A stretch of 64,000 nt of DNA from Theocolax elegans (taxonomy: Eukaryota > Arthropoda > Insecta > Hymenoptera > Cerocephalidae). Location: contig CM047430.1 in assembly GCA_026168455.1 (NCBI GenBank), positions 6,037,448 to 6,101,447 on the forward strand, in the 5' to 3' direction. Below the pieces are notes generated by a model, which had not been told where the DNA came from, did not search any database, and was given only the letters and a program-made list of their open reading frames with translations. Shown here one piece after another: positions 1 through 11,654 of this stretch (positions are counted from its first letter, which is position 1; each line of letters starts with the position of its first letter). The position numbers and the translations under genes were made by a program.

Positions 1-66
1 TCGGCAACAGACAGTAAAAGAAGAAAAGAAAACAGTAGCACGAAAAATCATTTTTGAAGAATTACA
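1..66 (+). repeat. Direct repeat of 3165-3229, deletion junction in gypsy element
   Basis: The first 66 bases are nearly identical to 3165-3229. In the later copy the sequence runs on into the protease ORF region. Here it runs directly into the middle of a reverse transcriptase. The simplest reading is that the first copy lost everything between the pre-protease region and the RT palm by internal deletion. Confidence 0.75.
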
Positions 67-1357
67 GAGACCTAAATAAACAAACCATAAGAGATGCATA
101 CCCAGTACCCAACATGGACACAATCTTAGACAGGATGCGACACGCCCGTTTCATCTCAAAAATCGATTTGCGACAGGCTTTTTACCAAATTCCATTGGAT
201 AAATCCAGCAAACGATTTACTGCTTTCTCAGTTCCAGGCAAAGGTCTATTCCAATTCACCAGAATGCCCTTCGGACTCACAAATGCTCCAATGACGTTCC
301 AACGCCTGATAGATGCTCCATTCGGACCGGAATACGTACCTTACGTATTTGGCTATTTAGACGACATTATCATAGCAACGGAGACGTTCGAAGAGCATAT
401 ACGATGGTTAGACGACGTATTAAGGAAATTAGTGAGACACGGACTGACTGTGAACCGAGAAAAATGTGAGTTTTGTTGTTCTAGTGTTACATATTTGGGT
501 TATGTATTAGATAAAGATGGTTTGAGACCAGATCCAGACAAAACGGCTCCGATACGAGACTATCCAGCCCCTAGAAATATCAAAGAATTACGAAGGTTCC
601 TTGGTATGGTAGGTTGGTATAGTCGATTTCTCGATAAGGACTCAGAAATAAAGATTCCACTATTGAAACTACTAAAGAAAGATCTCGCATGGAAGTGGGA
701 AGAAGAGCAACAAGAAGCTTTCGAAACCCTAAAACAGGCGTTGATAAAAGCACCCGTCCTAGCACGACCAGATTTCTCAAAACCATTTTGTCTCCAAACC
801 GACGCGAGTAACTATGCAATCGGCGCAGTACTCACTCAAGATTTGAACGACGGCGAACACCCGATCGTGTACATAAGTAGGGTATTAACGGCAGCAGAAA
901 GGAATTACTCCACAACCGAAAAAGAATGCCTAGCTGTCCTATGGGCAATAAAAAAGTTAAGACCTTACTTAGAAGGTACAAATTCACTGTCATTACAGAT
1001 CACAGTGCACTGCGTTGGCTGAAAAATCTCCGCGATCCAACAGGACGACTAGCGCGATGGGCGCTAGAAATGATGCAATGGGATTTCGAAGTCATACATA
1101 GACGGGGAGCTCTGAACCACGTTCCGGACGCTCTTTCTAGAATGTACGAAGAAGATGGTAGTATAATAAAAAATAATTTAGTAGAAGCAGCAGCGTTTGA
1201 AGAAATTAAAGATGAATGGTATAGTAGAAGATTAAAAGAAGTCGAACAATTCCCGGAAAGGTATCAAAGTTGGAAAATCGAAGATAATTTATTATATAAA
1301 TTCCGCAACGATCCTCTCCTGGACCCGATCACAATAGAGAAGAAAATTGGAGATTAG
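54..1357 (+). pseudogene. Ty3/gypsy reverse transcriptase-RNase H fragment
   Basis: This is the RT and RNase H part of a Ty3/gypsy polyprotein, which copies element RNA into DNA in the cytoplasmic particle. The reading opens in the RT fingers (DLNKQT, then DAYPVP), continues through FSKIDL-like and MPFGLTNAP motifs, and carries the catalytic YLDD near residue 100. RNase H follows with TDAS, EKE, TDHS and DALSR acidic motifs. A one-base frameshift near 975-980 divides the coding sequence: frame one ends at 1022 and the rest continues in the frame open at 926-1357. The N-terminal RT and the protease are missing, replaced by the repeat at 1-66. It is a dead fragment. Gypsy-superfamily assignment is firm; the exact clade is not determined. 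Confidence 0.9.
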
Positions 1358-2483
1358 TAGTACCAGAAAATTATAAAGAAACAGTTTTAAAAGAAGCACA
1401 TAACTTACCATCGGTAGGCCATACAGGTATCGAAAAGACTTATGATCGTATTGCTCGAGACTATTACTGGCAAGGCATGTGGCACGACGTAAATCAATAC
1501 GTGAAACAATGTGCAACATGTCAAGCATACAAAATTCCGCAACAGGTCAACAGGACTTATGGGAACGAGGGTGGTAGACAGACCTTGGTGTATCGTAGCG
1601 GTGGACCTTATGGAATTTCCACCGAGTAAAAGCCAAAATAAATACTAATAGTCTTCCAAGACCTATTTACAAAATGGATAGAGGTAAAACCAATAAGGAA
1701 AGCCGACGGAAAATCCGTATCTAAAGCCTTGGAAGACTTAATACTATTTAGATGGGAAACCCGGAATATTTGCTATCGGACAACGGAAAAGAGTTCGATA
1801 ATAAATTCCTAAAGTCCGTACTCGACGAATATGGCATCAAACACGTCACCACCCCGCCGTACCACCCACAAGGTAATCCCGTGGAACGTTGCAATCGCAC
1901 ATTAAAAACGATGATCGCGATGTTCGTGAAAAACGACCACCGTACATGGGATGAACACATACACGAATTTCGACACGCTTCAAGTACGGCGGTACAAGCC
2001 TCAACGAAGGTTTCCCCCGCATTTTTAAATTATGGACGACACCCTAATCCCGTGAAGAGTTTAAGAAGAGAAGTAGAAGAAAAGAGACCCATATTAAAAA
2101 TTGACCCGGAGATCTGGATTAATCGAGCTAAGAGATTAGATGCCCTTAGAGATCTCGTTGCAAAACACCTCGACCAAGCTCACGTAATCCAGAAGAGATC
2201 TTACGATAAAAACAAACGACACGCGGAATTTAAAATAGGAGACTTAGTAATGAGGAAAACCCATCTGCTTTCGAACGCAGCTAATAAATTTTCGGCAAAA
2301 CTAGGAGCGAAATATGAAGGCCCCTTCGCAATTTTAAAAATCCTATCCCCAACCGTATACCTTTTAGATATAGATTCGGGTAGGAAAAAAGTCACTATAA
2401 ACCTATTAAATATACATAGTATTAAGATTACACATACAAATTGTACGATACCTGAAGAATATGGTATTAGAATTATAAAATAA
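1345..2483 (+). pseudogene. Ty3/gypsy integrase fragment
   Basis: Integrase would insert the DNA copy into the host genome. The order of domains is normal: an HHCC zinc domain (about 1395-1530, ending CATCQ), the catalytic core with its first Asp in VDLM near 1605, the second in LLSDNGKEF near 1780 and the Glu in NPVERCNR near 1880, and a C-terminal domain with the KYEGPF motif near 2310. The core is broken by frameshifts around 1580 and 1650 and again near 1750, after which one frame is open to 2483. It directly follows RNase H, as expected for gypsy. All three catalytic acidic residues are still legible but in different frames, so the gene is inactive. Confidence 0.88.
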
Positions 2484-2559
2484 GTAAAACTTTAAATCTA
2501 ATAAGTGAAACTTTAAATGCATTTATCTCATTAATGGTTTTTTAATGATTTTAGCTTAC

Positions 2560-2869
2560 TTGCCGCAGGATATTTCAGAGCCAGGTTGATGAATCACTTT
2601 GAAATTTTGGGGAAACTTTTAAAATATATGTTTCTACGGACTTATGTTGCCCAATTTTCAAAAAGATAAGTTTTAGGTGAATGTTATGTACGTATACGTA
2701 CATAACATTCACTATTTTTCTTGTTATTATCAACTTTTATATTTAATACATTGTTATTAATTTTTTTCAGAAAAGGAAAAACATAAGTCTGTAAACATAT
2801 ATTCCATGAACATTTTAAGCCTTATTAGACATTAAAAGATGCATTCAATGCTTCAATATCCTACGGCAA
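2560..2869. mobile_element. Palindromic MITE-like element
   Basis: The ends form imperfect inverted repeats (TTGCCGCAGGATATT at the left, AATATCCTACGGCAA at the right). A second inverted pair lies inside (2622-2648 with 2787-2812). The centre, 2677-2712, is a perfect 36 bp palindrome. No coding sequence is seen. I could not define a convincing target duplication. Confidence 0.55.
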
Positions 2870-3063
2870 CTGCAAAAATTAATCAATTTTTTAATATCAT
2901 TATAAGTTTAATAACCAGGATTAAAAATGCATTATAAACATTTTTTATATTGATAAATATAATGTATAATACATATATATTATGTAAAAAAAATTAATAT
3001 GTGAGAAGAATTAAAAAAAAAAAATTATTCTAATAATAATTATTTATTTATTGAAAACATTTA
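2870..3063. other. AT-rich non-coding spacer
   Basis: A/T-rich sequence with oligo-A runs. Nothing recognisable; it separates the MITE from the next gypsy-derived segment, which starts abruptly near 3064. Confidence 0.5.
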
Positions 3064-3317
3064 ACCCAGGCTTGACCCCTTAAGAGACAACTGGGGAAAC
3101 GCCAATGCTGGGGTACGACAGGGACCGACCACCTCACAGCAGCTTCCCCAAGGGTCCCAACAATTCGGCAACAGACAGTAAAAGAAGAAAAGAAACAGCA
3201 CGAAAAATCATTTTTTGAAGAATTACAGGGAAGATTAAATCAAAAACCACAGAATAAAGAGAAAATTAACTGGACAGGCAGGATGAACGATGTATTAAGA
3301 AAAACAATGGAGAGCAA
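3064..3317 (+). pseudogene. Gly/Gln-rich Gag-like fragment before the protease ORF
   Basis: At 3064 the AT-rich spacer changes to coding-like sequence. It translates as a Gly/Asn/Gln-rich segment to a stop after 3172 (FGNRQ, then TAA), followed in another frame by a Lys/Arg/Glu-rich stretch that stops at 3313-3315 (MESK, TGA). It includes the repeat unit shared with position 1. It is probably the 3' end of a gag or the gag-pro junction of the same gypsy family. Confidence 0.45.
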
Positions 3318-6032
3318 ATGAAACTACGAAAAGCATCAAAAGAAGTTAGTACGGAAATAATTACAAATTCGATGTCAGAAATGAAAAAGGGAAACGTTGC
3401 CGGGTGTAATAATAGTATCACCCTGAAATCGTTTACCCCAAGTAAAGAAGTAGTAGAAATTTTTGAGGAAGAACAAAAAGCCGATTCCAATACCAAACCA
3501 ATACTACTCTCAGCAATGGAGGATCTACATGAACAGATATATAGTAACGAGGATACCCAAAAACTTTATACTATAGATAAGGCCGGTATATTACTGAAGA
3601 ATACTGCAGACTCTATAGATATATTGACAAAACGGGACACCTCAAAACAATCTGTCATTAAATCCCAAAACGCCAAGAGAGAGATTGAGTTAGACTGGAC
3701 GGAATGGCGGAAAATCGAAGACGAGAGTAGAATCAAGGATAAAAATAATGGTAGTAAAAATAATAGAGGTAATAATGATGAAAATAGTGGAAATAGCACG
3801 GAGGAAAATAGTGGAAGTAAAAATACAGAAGTAATAAAAGAAAAGGATAGATGCAGTAGTAGTAAAGAAGAAATTGAAGTATTAGAAAAAGAAAAAAAGG
3901 TAGCAGAAGCCAGTCTGGAAAATAGAGGTTTCGTTCGATTAAACATTGCAGGACATACGTTTAGAGGATTACTTGACTCAGGAGCCATGATTTCAGTAGC
4001 AGGACCGAAAGTAATTGAAAAATTCAAGGATAAGCTGTTACCTTCAAATTCCTATGTCAAAAATGCCCATGGCGGAATAAGTAAATCTTTAGGGACATTG
4101 AAGTTAAATTTAGAAGTAGACGGACACGTAGATACGTTAGAACTCAAAGCCCAGCAAATATTCGAACACGATATCGTGCTAGGGAAAGACTTTTACGTAA
4201 AGTGGGATGTGGACGAAAGACACAAACATGGTCTGTGGCGCGTACACGAAGGTCCCTGGCATAAAACGTATGTAGGTGAAGATACAGCAGAAGATCCAGT
4301 AATTTTTGCAGAATGTAATGGCATATCTAAAGTCACAAATCCTCAGCGACATATAGTAGATGCATTGGTATCAGAGGAATTCCCGACAATCTCTTCTGGT
4401 TGGGCCGACCGGTTGGCCGACATGTTCCGGGAGGACATGACCGCCGGGGTCGTCCCTCCTGGAGAGGGGGGCGAAGAGCCGGAAACGGCTCTCAACGGCG
4501 AGGACGACGATGTGGTGATGGAGGACGGGACAGCGAGCCTGCCACGGAGCTACCCAACGGTCCCCCCACCAAGGCCGATCCCGATGTACACTCCCCTACC
4601 TCCGGAAAACCCACCCATGAGCCGTGCGGCCCGTCGTCGTGCCAGGAAATATAACCCGCGTAGACACCTCACGATGGAGGACTATTTTGGGGGACTGAGC
4701 CCTCCACGCTCCTTATCGCCTCCAGAACCTCCTGCCGATCCGTTCTACGTGGAACAGAGACGACGACAGGAGGCGGAGGACGAACGTATCCGTCGTGAGG
4801 AGCAGCGGAAGAAGGAAAAGGAACGCGCCCGCTTAGAGAAGGAGAATGAAGAAAGGGAGAAGGTAAGGAAAGAGAAAGAGGAAAGAGAGAAGCGTAGAAG
4901 AGCAAAAGAAGAAGAAGAAAGAAAGAAAATAATGAAAGAGATGGAAGACAAAGAGAGACGTAGAAGGGAAAGAGACGAAGAAGAAAATAAATTAAAGAAG
5001 GCAGAAGAAGAACGTAGGAGGGTAAGAATTGTAGAAGAAGGACGAAGACGAAGATTGGAGGAAGAAAAGCGGGCTCGAGAAAACCAGGAGAGAGAAGAAA
5101 AATATAGAAGAGAAAAGGAAAGGCTCCTAGAAGAGAAGGAAAAGGAAGAAAGGAGGGTAGTAGAAATGAGGAGGAAAGAAGAAGAAAGAAAATAGATCGA
5201 AGAGAAGAGGCGGGAGAAAGAAAAGGAAGAATATAGGCTAGCAGTAATAAGGAAGAGAGAAGAAGAAGAGCGGAAACAGAGGATGTTAGAGGAGAAGAGA
5301 ATGGAAGAGGAGAAGAAGAAGAAAGAAGAAGAAGCCCGTTGGGCGAGAGATATAGAGGAGGAGAGAGAGCGGATCTGCCTATCTCGCCCCAGCACGAGCA
5401 GCGAGGGATCCCGGAAGTCACCACCTCGACCTCCATCCCCCACACGAGGGGAGCATAGGCCGAGGAAGGCTTCCAGGTGGGATTCGGGCCCAAAGGTTAA
5501 CCTCCTGAAATCCATCCCCACCCCTTCACCATTGACAGGGGTGAGGTTCGGAGAGCTGGAACCGGTACCCATCGACCCAAAGGTTGACCCTCCGGTGAAA
5601 TCGTGCTTCATATGCTGGGAAAAGGGGCACTTCCACCCATCTTGCCCCAAACCCAAGAAGCATATGATTTGCTACAACTGCGGCCGGAGGGACGTAACGA
5701 TGCGCACTTGCCCGAGGTGTAGTAAGGCGCACCTCGAATACCTAAGGAGGTTGAACTCGGGACCGTGCGCATCATCGAAGGCGCCGGCCAAGCCGGAACC
5801 AGCCCAACCCACACCACCGGAGCCAACACCTCTTCGGAGACCCCGAATCACCCCCTCGTTGACGGTCCCACTAAGGCGTCCGTCAATTGCCGCCCCTGCG
5901 GCACCCCCGGAAGCAGCGCCTAAGCCAGCGATGACTCCGGAAGAGGCCCTGAGGCTTCTGGAGACCCTCCGCAACATCCCCTCCGGGAGTAGGGAGGCGG
6001 TCTTCCAGGTGCTATTCCCGGGAGGGAAGTAA
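3318..6032 (+). pseudogene. Gypsy-type protease fused to CCHC Gag-like region, with one stop
   Basis: One frame is open for 905 codons except for a single TAG at 5193-5195. Residues 1-190 are charged and Asn/Glu-rich. Residues 198-300 are a retropepsin-like aspartic protease, with LLDSGA at about 218-223 and DIVLGKDF near 284. From about 4370 the base composition jumps to GC-rich and the protein becomes Pro-rich, then a very long Glu/Lys/Arg coiled coil (about 4740-5390). A canonical zinc knuckle follows (CX2CX4HX4C, 5605-5650) with a second Cys box in which Val replaces His, then a Pro/Ala-rich tail. In gypsy elements Gag normally precedes protease; here the order is reversed, so this may be a chimera or rearranged element. 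The TAG could be decay or, less likely, a read-through codon. Confidence 0.7.
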
Positions 6033-6187
6033 AGGGGCCACGGAGAAGAAGAGACCTCGCGTTGAGCGGGGGTAAAAATTAATTGATGTGGGAAAATGAA
6101 GGACGAAGGAAGGATTCGGAGGTCGCAGTGATGTAGTAGGAACAAGAGTATTTGGTACAAGAGAGGAGGAAGAGAGAAAATGGAGCA

Positions 6188-6430
6188 ATTAGTAGAAAGC
6201 CTTATTTCCAGGTAATGAATTAGTAGAAAACCTTATTTCCAGGTAACAGATGATGATCAGAATGGTAGTATATGTATAGTAGAAAAGGATGTCGATGAGC
6301 AGTCAAACGAGATGGTAATAATAGTCGAGGTATATATAGTAGAAAAGGGTAACGAGGAGCAGTCAAACGTGATGGTAGTAATGGTAGAAGTATAGTTGGT
6401 AGAAACGGATATGGATTCAGAATCAAACTA
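6188..6430. repeat. Degenerate tandem repeats (about 33 and 59 bp)
   Basis: Two copies of a 33 bp unit (TAGTAGAAA...CCTTATTTCCAGGTAA) at 6188-6247 are followed by about three degenerate copies of a 58-60 bp unit starting TAGTAGAAAAGG and containing GAGCAGTCAAACG. It lies 3' of the Gag-like frame and looks like element untranslated sequence. Confidence 0.6.
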
Positions 6431-6940
6431 GATTAGTAGAAAATCTTTTTCTTTTGAAGGAAGATCAGAGATGAAAATAACTGAAAACGACAATTGGTAG
6501 TAAGTATTGGAAGGTAAACCAAGCATATATTATTTTTTTTATCATTTAATTAAATTTTATTTTATGTTTACAAAAATTTATTATGATAATATATTTTCTT
6601 TCTTATGGGCAGACCTATGAATTATAATCTGTTGGAATGTTGAATGTGAGAATATTATGGTTATGGGTTATGCGTGTTCGGTGACGAGTATCGCTTTGGC
6701 CAAGCGTTAGTAAGTGCAGTCCACTCTCCTTTCAGGAGTGTGTCCCGACTTAGGAGGGGGGTATTGTGAGGTAAACCTCACACCGGTATTTATTTATAAT
6801 TAACTAAGGAGGGAAGCCTTGTCGAAGGGACGTACCTGAAATAAGAAAAAGAAATATTAGTATATATAGATAGTTATAAGGTTAGCGTAGAGGAGATAGA
6901 TTTAAGTGAAATAACATTTTAATTCAATATCATACCTTTT
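6431..6940. other. Non-coding, no gene seen
   Basis: No ORF or RNA gene. It includes an A/T-rich stretch (6520-6600), an imperfect hairpin around CTCCTTTCAGGAG (6725-6742) and the sequence TGTGAGG...CCTCACA at 6765-6782, a palindrome that could mark an LTR start. Confidence 0.4.
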
Positions 6941-8580
6941 GAGACGACGAGTCCTGGGTGATCCAACGCTGCTATCCATGTGAGTCCTGTCCTTGGAGGC
7001 GATGAGTCCTGGGTACTGTCCATCGTGAGTCCATTTTCCCTTGAGGCGATGAGTCCTGGGTGAACCTATGGATCCTGGGTCCGCTCCTTGGTAGCGTTGG
7101 GTACCTGAAAGGTTGATAATAAGTAAATCTAGAATATATATATAGAAGGTTAGGATAGTAGGATTGATAGAGGGATAAAGTGTAGTTATAATAAGAAAGT
7201 TATGTATGTGTGTAGGATAGTATGTATAGGATATAGGGATAGAGGTTAGGAAGGAAGTAAACACCGGCTACGAATTCTGGCCCGAGCCATTCTCGTCACC
7301 GATATTTTAGTACATAAAGGGAAGGAATTAATAGGGTTTTTATTGATCTGTTGAGGAAATCGGAGGATTGGAGAAAGGAGGGAGTTAATAACAAAGAAGA
7401 AACGATACAACCATACCGCCACCGACGTCCAATCATGTTCCCACGTAGATCCAGTACCATCTCCCGACGACCTGGTGATGGAGAACGAAGGCAGCCACGA
7501 AGATGACGACCCAGGAACTGGTGCACTCTCCACAAACACAAAATAAAAACCCGTTCGCCGACGTGTAAACAAACGACGCCCGACTCGCGTGCAACGACTC
7601 GGCCGGCTGCTCGTGTACTAGGGTCAGCGCGGCAGAGAAGGGTGGGGGCGGGCTCGCTGCTCTCGCACATGCACGCCGCGGCACATGGCGGCGCACCGAG
7701 GAGGGGAACGACGGAATGAGCGGGAAGTAGCCATCTACAGCGTGTGTGTACGAGAGAGAAAGAAGACACACCTGTTGCATTGGTGGAGGCGCAAGTCAGT
7801 TCCTCAACGGAATACGGGTTATTTCGTTATTCCGTCACTGGGGAAAAGAAGATTGTTACGGGAATAGATGGCGCGGACGGCGGTAATAGTCAACCATCTA
7901 ATTAACCTGGAAGATATTATTGGTTGAAAATTAAGGAAGAAGAAGACCATCAGCGCCGCGTTTTAACGAACTACGAGGACGAGCGGGATGCTACGAGTCC
8001 CGATCGTCATTCGTAGCCGGATAGTCTCACCGAGCACACCGAGTAATTTTCCATAGATCAGATAGTAGTTTTTCTTGTAGAAATATAGATAGAAGTAGTA
8101 GTTCTGAGAGTGATAGTAGTCAAGCCGTTTATTTCTTGAGAAGATCGTTTCTAGTTGCGGTAAGTGGGCTGCACGGCCACCCATTAATTTAGTAGTAAAT
8201 CGTGTGTATCGCCGGGGATTTCTTGCGCGTCGCGTAAAGACCTCCTGCGTCCTTTTTATATAATAGATTATCGGTGACCGGAAGATTGGGCTAGCTCGCG
8301 GGAATTTATTAATAAAAATCTTTTCTTTTTGTTGTTCAAAATTTGTAACGGTGATCACCCGTAGTGATCGGAATTTTAAGTAAATAAATAAATCGAAATA
8401 ATTGTCGATTTGATCTAACTAAAATTATTGAGTCCTCTAATTTAACGACCTTTACCTCGACAATTTACCGCCACGTGTTTCTGAAGGAGATAGGATTCGT
8501 CGTTGGTTTCGCCACCTCCGTATTGGCGTTGGAGCCACGTCCTGAGGAGTCGTACCGGGAAGTTATTTGTATTGGTAAGA
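6765..8580. other. Possible long terminal repeat region (weak)
   Basis: The segment begins with TGTGAGG and is followed at 8583 by TGGCGCCCAG, which resembles the first nine or ten bases of a tRNA-Lys primer-binding site. A GC-rich stretch (7420-7800) would fit an LTR promoter. There is no second LTR, the 3' end is not CA, and the primer match is short, so this is only a suggestion. Confidence 0.2.
6940..7085. repeat. Interspersed short repeats GAGGCGATGAGTCCTGGGT
   Basis: Three near-identical units (6941-6960, 6996-7015, 7043-7062) are spaced about 50 bp apart, with a shorter GATCCTGGGT echo at 7070-7080. Function is unknown. Confidence 0.6.
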
Positions 8581-9230
8581 CCTGGCGCCCAGTAAAATAT
8601 TAAATACGGTCTTCACCAAAGTAGTAGGTAATATATATAGATATTAAATAAAGTGGAAACGAGTAGCGTGGTTTACGGGCCACGAAAGTGAGGACCACGT
8701 TACACGTTAGCTCAAAAATTGCTAAGGTTAAACGGTGGAATATTGCGTAAACTAAGAAAGATACGCAAAAATTTGTTCATGAATAGTTTTTAAGTTCTAA
8801 GGGATTTAAGTTTTAAGGATTAACTTTCGACAATGGGTTACAACAATTTAGAAACAATCAAAACTTCTTTAACTACATTCTGTTCATTGATGATTCATTC
8901 TAATCAAGCACCCCGAACAGTGAGGCAAAGGGACTCACTCTTATCCAGCATCCCAAAGGAAATAATCCTATATGTATTATATGTATTGTATAAAAATATA
9001 TGTATTATTTATAGACACAGTTGCGTAGATGAACATTACAAAATTTTAATAATTTGTTACTATTAGCTGCTAAGTTGTTAAATATAATTATTTTAACTAT
9101 AAGAAAATATTATTTTCTATTCACGCACTGCATGCTACATTAATCACAAAAAAGTTATAATGCGTAATATTATATACAGGGTGTCCTAAAAGTAAAGATA
9201 CACCCAATAAATATACCAGGCAAAAGCTTT
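8581..9230. other. Non-coding, no gene seen
   Basis: No convincing coding sequence. It contains one copy of the AAGCACCCC...GGGACTCAC repeat (8896-8940, see 9786-9985) and, at 9175-9190, ACAGGGTGTCC, a terminal motif seen in several insect repeats. Confidence 0.4.
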
Positions 9231-9745
9231 TTTAAAAAAGGTGAAGGTCATTCCTTAAGTAACTTTTTACGACGAATCCAGTGGTGAACTTGGATTTGAC
9301 CTTCAACTTGTCATTCAAGGTCATTTCAAGGTCAACTTTGTTTTTTAAATGGGAACCCCTATTTTTGACAATAGCAATCGAAAGAGCGAGAAACTTTACG
9401 TCTAAACATGTACTCAGGTCATAGGTCAAGGTGACCTTGAACCTTCTGCTGAAAGTTATTAAGTTTTAGGTATGAATCGGCTCCGATCTGTACTTGTTTG
9501 ACTTAGGGGTATTAAAAAGGTTAAGGGAATTCTTGTAATAATGGTATCCAATGGTGACCTTGGATTTAACCTAGCGTTAGACCTTGAAGGTCATTCGAAG
9601 GTTAACTTTTTTTTTAATGAAAACGGCTATTTTTCACAACAACAATCAAAAGAGCGGGAAATTTCACTCGAACCTGCTATGGATAACCTCTAATCTGTAA
9701 GTTTAAAACTTCAAGGTCATTGCGAGGTCATTTTTTTACATTTAG
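9230..9745. repeat. Two degenerate copies of an AAGGTCA-rich repeat
   Basis: The block at about 9240-9450 recurs at about 9535-9745 with the same order of landmarks (CCAATGGTGACCTTGGATTT-like start, A/T run, AGAGCG, then AAGGTCA). TCAAGGTCA or AGGTCA and their complements occur many times in both copies. That octamer is the known monomer site of FTZ-F1/ERR-type nuclear receptors, but similar repeats are common in insect mobile DNA. Confidence 0.6.
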
Positions 9746-9785
9746 CGTTACCCAGGAACAACGACGTGGACGTAGTATAATCTGT

Positions 9786-9985
9786 TTCCTTTGGGGTGCT
9801 TGAATTACATGAGTCCCCTCGTCTCCTCGAAGTGAATGGAGAGCAGTTCGAGCACTTAAAGTAAGATGAGATTATTATTGCTAATAATTAAGTGGGAGAG
9901 GCACGGGGACTCACGTTAATCAAGCACCCCAAACGTGAGAGGCAAGGGGACTCACGCTAATTAAGCACCCCAAATGGAACAGATT
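9786..9985. repeat. Direct and inverted 41 bp repeats (AAGCACCCC/GGGACTCAC)
   Basis: Two direct copies about 41 bp apart (9896-9936, 9937-9977) carry GAGGCA(C/A)GGGGACTCACG and (C/T)AAGCACCCCAAA. An inverted partner lies at 9790-9825, so the block can fold. Another direct copy lies at 8896-8940. Confidence 0.6.
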
Positions 9986-10200
9986 TTAGATTTTACTTAG
10001 GCGGTGGTAATAAAGCTAAGATATATTCTGGTTTCTTAGTAGTATGGACCTGATACGTAAGTAAACCGAAAAAATATAACCGGCGCGCATTCACAGGTAA
10101 CCAATGAAGTTTTTTGTAAAATGGCTTGACTCTGGTATCCTTTTTTAAACTAAAAATATATTAAGTATATTAAGCAGATATTAAGTAGTCGCTGGAGTTT

Positions 10201-11621
10201 TTAATTTAAATCATCAGGCAGGTCATTGTAAACTACATAAACATAATCGAAATGAGGAAGGATAAGTGATGTTACTAGTTTTTTCCTCATTTCATAAGAG
10301 AAGAAATTTCCTCGATTTCGTAGCTTATGCAAGACACCATGAACTCGTGAAGTAATACCTGCTACGTGAGAATTCCATTGCAAATTTTCGTTCAATATAA
10401 GACCTAAATTGCGTGCAGAATTTACTAACGGAATTTCATGGTTATCTATTATGATGGGATGTAGTTGATTTCTATCGATAAACCTTAATTGTTGTACCGA
10501 TCCTATAAGGAGGGCTTTAGTTTTAGCATACTTAAGCTTAAGACCGTGGGTTTGAGCCCATTTGGCAATTCGTTCACCATCTTCAATCACCTTGTCGACT
10601 GCTGCACCACAATCACCAGGCCTAGCATGGATATACAATTGAAAATCATCAGCAAATAACATACCATTGGTGTATTGCAAGACATAAATTAGAAAATTAA
10701 TAAAAATTAAAAATATAATAGGACCAGGAATTGAACCTTGAGGGACTCCAGATAAAGTTTCAACAAATTCTGAAGTAATGTTATCCGATCCTATAACAGC
10801 TTGGAAACGGCCAGTAAGATAAGAAAAGAACCACTCAATCACTTCATCGACAAAATTGAGATACTTTAACAGTTTAAGAAGTTCTACATGATTAATTGTA
10901 TCAAATGCTTTACTGAAGTCAAATAAAATTAAAAACGTAACCTGACCCTTGTCAATTGCCAAGCGTATATCTTCAGTGATCTTCAGCAATGCAGTTTGAG
11001 TACTATAAGAGCTGCGAAACCCTGATTGAAAGGCGAATAGAATATTATTACGTTCAAGATGTGACGTATTTGTTGTGTAATCAATCGATCGAAAACCTTA
11101 GCAAAATATTAGAGGTTATTAATCGGACGAGTGTCGTAAGGCGTTAATGGTTTAGATATTTTACTGACCGGAATAATTGCTGCACTTTTCCATAGTGCAA
11201 GATATTGTTTGGTCGACAATGATAAATTGAATAAGGTTGTTAAATATGGTACAACTTTAGTATAAACCACTTTAAAATATCCCAAAGATAAGCAATCTAA
11301 ACTGTAACTTTTGGCCTTAGGAAGACATGCTAGTATGGCAGACTCGATCTGTTTTGAAGTAATAGTTGAAAATTGAAAATGCGGATATTTATTGGTAGAA
11401 GATGAACTAAGAATATCTCTTAGTTGGGTAATAGAGCATCTCGAATGTTGACAACTTACTACAGTATAGTGATGGATGAGTTCATCAACAGAAAATAATT
11501 TGATAGGGGAGTCATATGAATCTTTCACAATGCCCAACCTTTTCAAAAGTCGCCAACAATGGGACTGATCAGTAGTTCCTAATAGAGCTTTTTCATGATA
11601 AGAGTCACGAGTAGCTTTCAA
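10201..11621 (-). pseudogene. Non-LTR reverse transcriptase (element A)
   Basis: This RT would copy element RNA at the nicked target (target-primed reverse transcription). The frame at 10989-10201 shows FDFSKAFDTINH, SGVPQGSIPGP and the catalytic FADD, followed by the thumb region with KTKALLIGS and the LGLILNENLQWNSHV motif. The upstream frame 11621-11109 covers the EN-RT linker and the early RT (SKPLTPYDTRPI). The two are separated by stops and a frameshift between 10990 and 11108, with QGFAALIVLKLH-like residues still readable there. The extreme C-terminus is missing compared with the related copy at 49.7 kb. Catalytic residues are intact but the ORF is broken. Confidence 0.88.
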
Positions 11622-11654
11622 ATCACGCTTCAGTTCCGTACGAATGGATTTGTA

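Noticed and set aside
4669..5656. Long minus-strand frames rich in Ser/Leu/Phe
   Set aside because: They are the complement of the GA-rich coiled-coil coding region on the plus strand; no domain or start context of their own.
7246..7867. Small overlapping frames in GC-rich sequence
   Set aside because: No recognisable domain, several frames overlap on both strands, and no conserved start or splice signals. Treated as non-coding.
8583..8592. tRNA-Lys primer-binding site TGGCGCCCAG
   Set aside because: Only about ten bases match and no gag follows; kept only as a weak hint.
8833..9066. 77-residue plus-strand frame
   Set aside because: AT-rich, low-complexity C-terminus, no domain; it contains a dispersed repeat unit.
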